Assembly (NCBI RefSeq): GCF_030864005.1
Contig: NZ_CP132976.1
Location: forward strand, 124,001-188,000
Length of the DNA: 64,000 nt
Direction: 5' to 3'
Origin: Achromobacter seleniivolatilans
Lineage (GTDB): Bacteria > Pseudomonadota > Gammaproteobacteria > Burkholderiales > Burkholderiaceae_B
Below, one piece after another: positions 61,787 to 64,000 of the stretch. Numbering within the stretch: the first letter of the stretch is position 1; each line of letters begins with the position of its first letter. Made by a program: the position numbers and the translations under genes. The notes below the pieces were generated by a model. The model made no database searches. It was not told the DNA's origin and saw only the letters and a program-made list of their open reading frames with translations.

Positions 61787-61823
61787 AGGAGAAGCGTTGC
61801 CGCGCGGTGGCGGCGCTTCTCCT
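61787..61823. repeat. Inverted repeat between convergent genes
   Basis: Perfect 10-base arms AGGAGAAGCG and CGCTTCTCCT with a GC-rich 17-base interior able to pair further. It overlaps the GntR gene's last codon. No T run on either side, so it may act as a structured convergent stop. Confidence 0.55.
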
Positions 61824-62529
61824 AAGCGGCTTTTGCCCGGCGCGTTGAATACAGGCGGTGCAACGTGATCTTGCGCACCGCCTCCTGGCTGTCTTGAATA
61901 TGCGTTTGCAAGAGCGTGGCGGCGGTGGCGCCATCGCGTTCCAGAACCGCACGCAAGATTGCGCCATGTTCCTCATAGGTCTTGTCTACGCGGTCTGGCT
62001 GCGTAAAGTCCAGCCGGCGCACGATACGTATGCGTTCGGTGGCAGCGCGATGCACCCGGGAGATCTCTGGGTTGCCCGCAGCGCCCACCAGATCAACATG
62101 AAAGCGTTCATCCAGGTCAGCCAGCCATTCGCAATCGGTCGAGCGCGCGCTGGCATCTACCAGCCAGATGTCCGTCAGCGAGCGCAGGGCGCGCAACGGG
62201 TCCGGTGATTGCCCAGGCGTGCACAGCGCATGCACGGCGGCCACTTCCAACACGCTGCGCAATTCATAGAAGTGGTCCAGCGTGTTGAAGTCCAGCGGTT
62301 TGACCAGCCAGCCATTGCGCTGACGCACTTCCAGATACCCCTCGCGTTCCAGCCGGAACAACGCTTCGCGCACGGGGGTGCGGCTGACTTGCAGGCGGTC
62401 GGCGATTTCGGTTTCGGTAAAGCGGTCGCCTGGCGCCAGGCGGAAGTCCAGAATGTCCCGCTTCAGCGCGCCATAGGCCGTATCGGCCAGGGTGCGCGGC
62501 ATGTCGATGGCGGTGAAAGCGGTTTCCAT
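61822..62529 (-). CDS. GntR-family (FCD domain) regulator
   Basis: A 235-residue GntR regulator. HTH: LADTAYGALKRDILDFRLAP then TETEIADRLQVSRTPVREAL. FCD ligand domain with conserved metal-binding histidines (ERFHVDLVGAAGN, EEHGAILRAVLERD). Adjacent to the amidase gene on the same strand, likely controlling the hpx-like group. Confidence 0.9.
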   Translation of the reverse strand: METAFTAIDMPRTLADTAYGALKRDILDFRLAPGDRFTETEIADRLQVSRTPVREALFRLEREGYLEVRQRNGWLVKPLDFNTLDHFYELRSVLEVAAVHALCTPGQSPDPLRALRSLTDIWLVDASARSTDCEWLADLDERFHVDLVGAAGNPEISRVHRAATERIRIVRRLDFTQPDRVDKTYEEHGAILRAVLERDGATAATLLQTHIQDSQEAVRKITLHRLYSTRRAKAA

Positions 62530-62549
62530 AGCTTGGCCTTGGAGTCGAT

Positions 62550-63938
62550 TCAAAGGGGACGTACACGTGCCGCGCCGGCCTGTTCCAATGCCAACGCCGC
62601 GCTCAGACAGTCTGCTTCGCGCCACGGCGCGCCTATCAGTTGCACGCCTAGCGGCAGGTGGCCGTCCTGATCGGTCTCCGGCCAGGTAGGGGCGGTGCAC
62701 ACCGGCAGGCCAATGCAGGAGATCGGTTGCGTTAACAGACCCATGCTGGCGCGCGCTGGCAGTTGTTTGCCCGCCAGCGTCAGCCAGTCTGTGCCGATAG
62801 GAGTGGCGGATACGGGCGTGGCGGGCGCGATCAGCACGTCGTACTGGGCAAACAGCGCCAGCGCCTCGCGGTAAACGCGATACCGGATGCGTTGCGCCTG
62901 CTGCACCCACGCTGCGGGCACCAGGCTGCCTGCAACAAGGCGATCGCGCGAATAGGGCTCGTAGTAGTCGTAATGCGTGACCAGTTTGCGCCTGTGCAAC
63001 GCGCCGCCTTCAGCCGCCGTGATGATGAAGGCAGCAGCCCGCGCCTGCGTCGCGCCAGGCAAGTCCACGATGGCGGTGGCGCCCAGCGCGAGCGCCGCAA
63101 TCTCGACGGCGCGGCGGGCTTGCGGCCCCGCCATCTCAGAGAAATAGCCGCCCAGCACCGCCACGCGAAGTTTTCGTGCGCCGCCAGCCAAGCCCGGCAG
63201 CACGGGTTCCGCGGGCCGCTGCGCGCAAGCGGCATCATCCGCGTCGGGGCCTTGCAAGGCGTCGTACGCCGCAGCCAGATCGCTGGCGCTGGCGGCGAAC
63301 GGACCAAGATGATCCAGACTGCCAACGAAGGGGAATGAGCCGGTGCGGGACAGGCGCCCGAAGGTGGGCTTCAAGCCGAACACGCCGCATAGCGATGCGG
63401 GCACGCGGATCGATCCGTTGGTGTCGGAACCCAGCGTCAGCGGCACCATTCCGCCGGCAACCGCAGCGGCGCTGCCGCCCGACGAGCCGCCCGCAATGCG
63501 GGTCGTGTCATGCGGGTTGTGGCAAGCGCCGTAATGCGTGTTTTCTGTGGTGAAGCCGTAGGCGTGCTCGTCCATGTTCAGCGCGCCCACCAGCACCGCG
63601 CCAGCTTCGCGCATGTGCGTGATCAACCGAGCGTCGCGCAGCGCTGGCGGGTTGGCTGCATTGACGCGCGCGCCCGCTAATGTCACTTCGTCAGTAATGT
63701 CGAACAGATTCTTGACGGCATAGGGCACGCCTGCCAGCGGCGGCAAGGTTTCGCCCCGTGCGTGGCGCGCATCGATGGCCGCGGCTTCCTGACGCGCACG
63801 GGCCTCCGTGATGGCAGTAAAGCAATTCAGGCCGGGATTGCGCTCGCGCACGCGTGCCAGCGTTGCCTCCAGCACCGCCGTGGCGCTGCGCTCGCCGCTG
63901 CGGACCTGGCGGGCGATGTCGTGTGCGGGGCCGCTCAC
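62550..63938 (-). CDS. AtzE/HpxY-family amidohydrolase (amidase signature enzyme)
   Basis: A 462-residue amidase-signature enzyme. The catalytic Ser-Ser-Lys triad parts are AVKNLFDI (Lys), GGSSGGSAAAVAGGMVPL and GSDTNGSIRVPASLCG (Ser). Members of this AtzE/HpxY group hydrolyse biuret-, allophanate- or oxamate-like amides and act with a DUF4089 partner. GTG start at 63938 overlaps the stop of that partner gene (GTGA). Confidence 0.88.
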   Translation of the reverse strand: MSGPAHDIARQVRSGERSATAVLEATLARVRERNPGLNCFTAITEARARQEAAAIDARHARGETLPPLAGVPYAVKNLFDITDEVTLAGARVNAANPPALRDARLITHMREAGAVLVGALNMDEHAYGFTTENTHYGACHNPHDTTRIAGGSSGGSAAAVAGGMVPLTLGSDTNGSIRVPASLCGVFGLKPTFGRLSRTGSFPFVGSLDHLGPFAASASDLAAAYDALQGPDADDAACAQRPAEPVLPGLAGGARKLRVAVLGGYFSEMAGPQARRAVEIAALALGATAIVDLPGATQARAAAFIITAAEGGALHRRKLVTHYDYYEPYSRDRLVAGSLVPAAWVQQAQRIRYRVYREALALFAQYDVLIAPATPVSATPIGTDWLTLAGKQLPARASMGLLTQPISCIGLPVCTAPTWPETDQDGHLPLGVQLIGAPWREADCLSAALALEQAGAARVRPL

Positions 63939-64000
63939 GGACGAAACACCAAGGCCGATTCCAGCTCTACCGGCAGCGGCTCATCAACGAAGCTTGCCGC
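63935..64000 (-). CDS. DUF4089/HpxX-like small protein (truncated at window end)
   Basis: The visible 21 C-terminal residues (AASFVDEPLPVELESALVFR then P) end in TGA at 63935-63937 and overlap the amidase start. DUF4089 (HpxX/AtzG-type) proteins are the partner subunits of AtzE-family amidases. The N-terminus lies beyond the window. Confidence 0.8.
   Translation of the reverse strand, partial: AASFVDEPLPVELESALVFRP

Noticed and set aside
1..64000. tRNA, rRNA and CRISPR
   Set aside because: No cloverleaf, rRNA stretch or direct-repeat array was recognised on either strand.

Overview
The window looks like the chromosome of a GC-rich betaproteobacterium of the Alcaligenaceae, most likely Achromobacter or a close Bordetella relative. 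This is inferred from codon and base usage, the M50 protease - dapA - bamC block, and an hpx-type ureide/oxalurate gene group. No rRNA, tRNA or CRISPR was seen.

Layout. (1) 1-1400: small accessory genes, including three tiny start/stop-overlapping minus-strand genes, an immunity-like gene and a headless gene remnant. (2) 1617-5238: a three-subunit membrane-bound, FAD-dependent sugar/polyol dehydrogenase (Tat-exported small subunit, GMC/FeS large subunit, triheme cytochrome c). (3) 5349-12234: a cell-surface block with a PAP2-type acid phosphatase carrying an autotransporter-type repeat, an acyltransferase 3, and a Gly-rich autotransporter. (4) 12321-13401: a small membrane protein and a Rap1a/Tai-like secreted protein. 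(5) 13556-32733: a complete contractile phage-tail-like particle locus (tailocin). (6) 32873-64000: mostly core and metabolic genes: gdx-type exporter, DUF4105/YiiX envelope proteins, MFS/ArsR pair, YpfJ protease, YciO, M50 protease, dapA, bamC, roxA, mutS, aldose epimerase, SDR/zinc-less reductase/LysR group, dodecin, FMN reductase, and an hpxZ/GntR/AtzE-amidase/DUF4089 group running off the end.

The tailocin locus has a LexA-like S24 repressor and a divergent Cro-type gene with three operators, replication-like genes, a Q-like late activator, then neck, sheath, tube, frameshifted tail chaperones, tape measure, and baseplate genes (Dit-like, plug, hub, spike, gp25, J, DUF2612). A tail fibre, fibre chaperone, holin-like gene, lysozyme-like gene and nested spanins follow. 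No terminase, portal, protease or capsid gene lies between the late regulator and the neck gene, so it probably makes a headless killing particle rather than a phage.

The most notable system is at the tail fibre. Its last about 70 codons are one of five exchangeable 3' cassettes. One is expressed, one decayed cassette follows in the same orientation, and three intact ones lie on the opposite strand. Each begins with a copy of a 17-bp repeat (core CACTGCAAATGCG) that encodes T-A-N-A-R in frame, and each ends with a shared C-terminal sequence and a stop codon. Beside them is a tyrosine recombinase resembling shufflon recombinase Rci. This is the architecture of a shufflon that would switch the receptor-binding tip of a tailocin.
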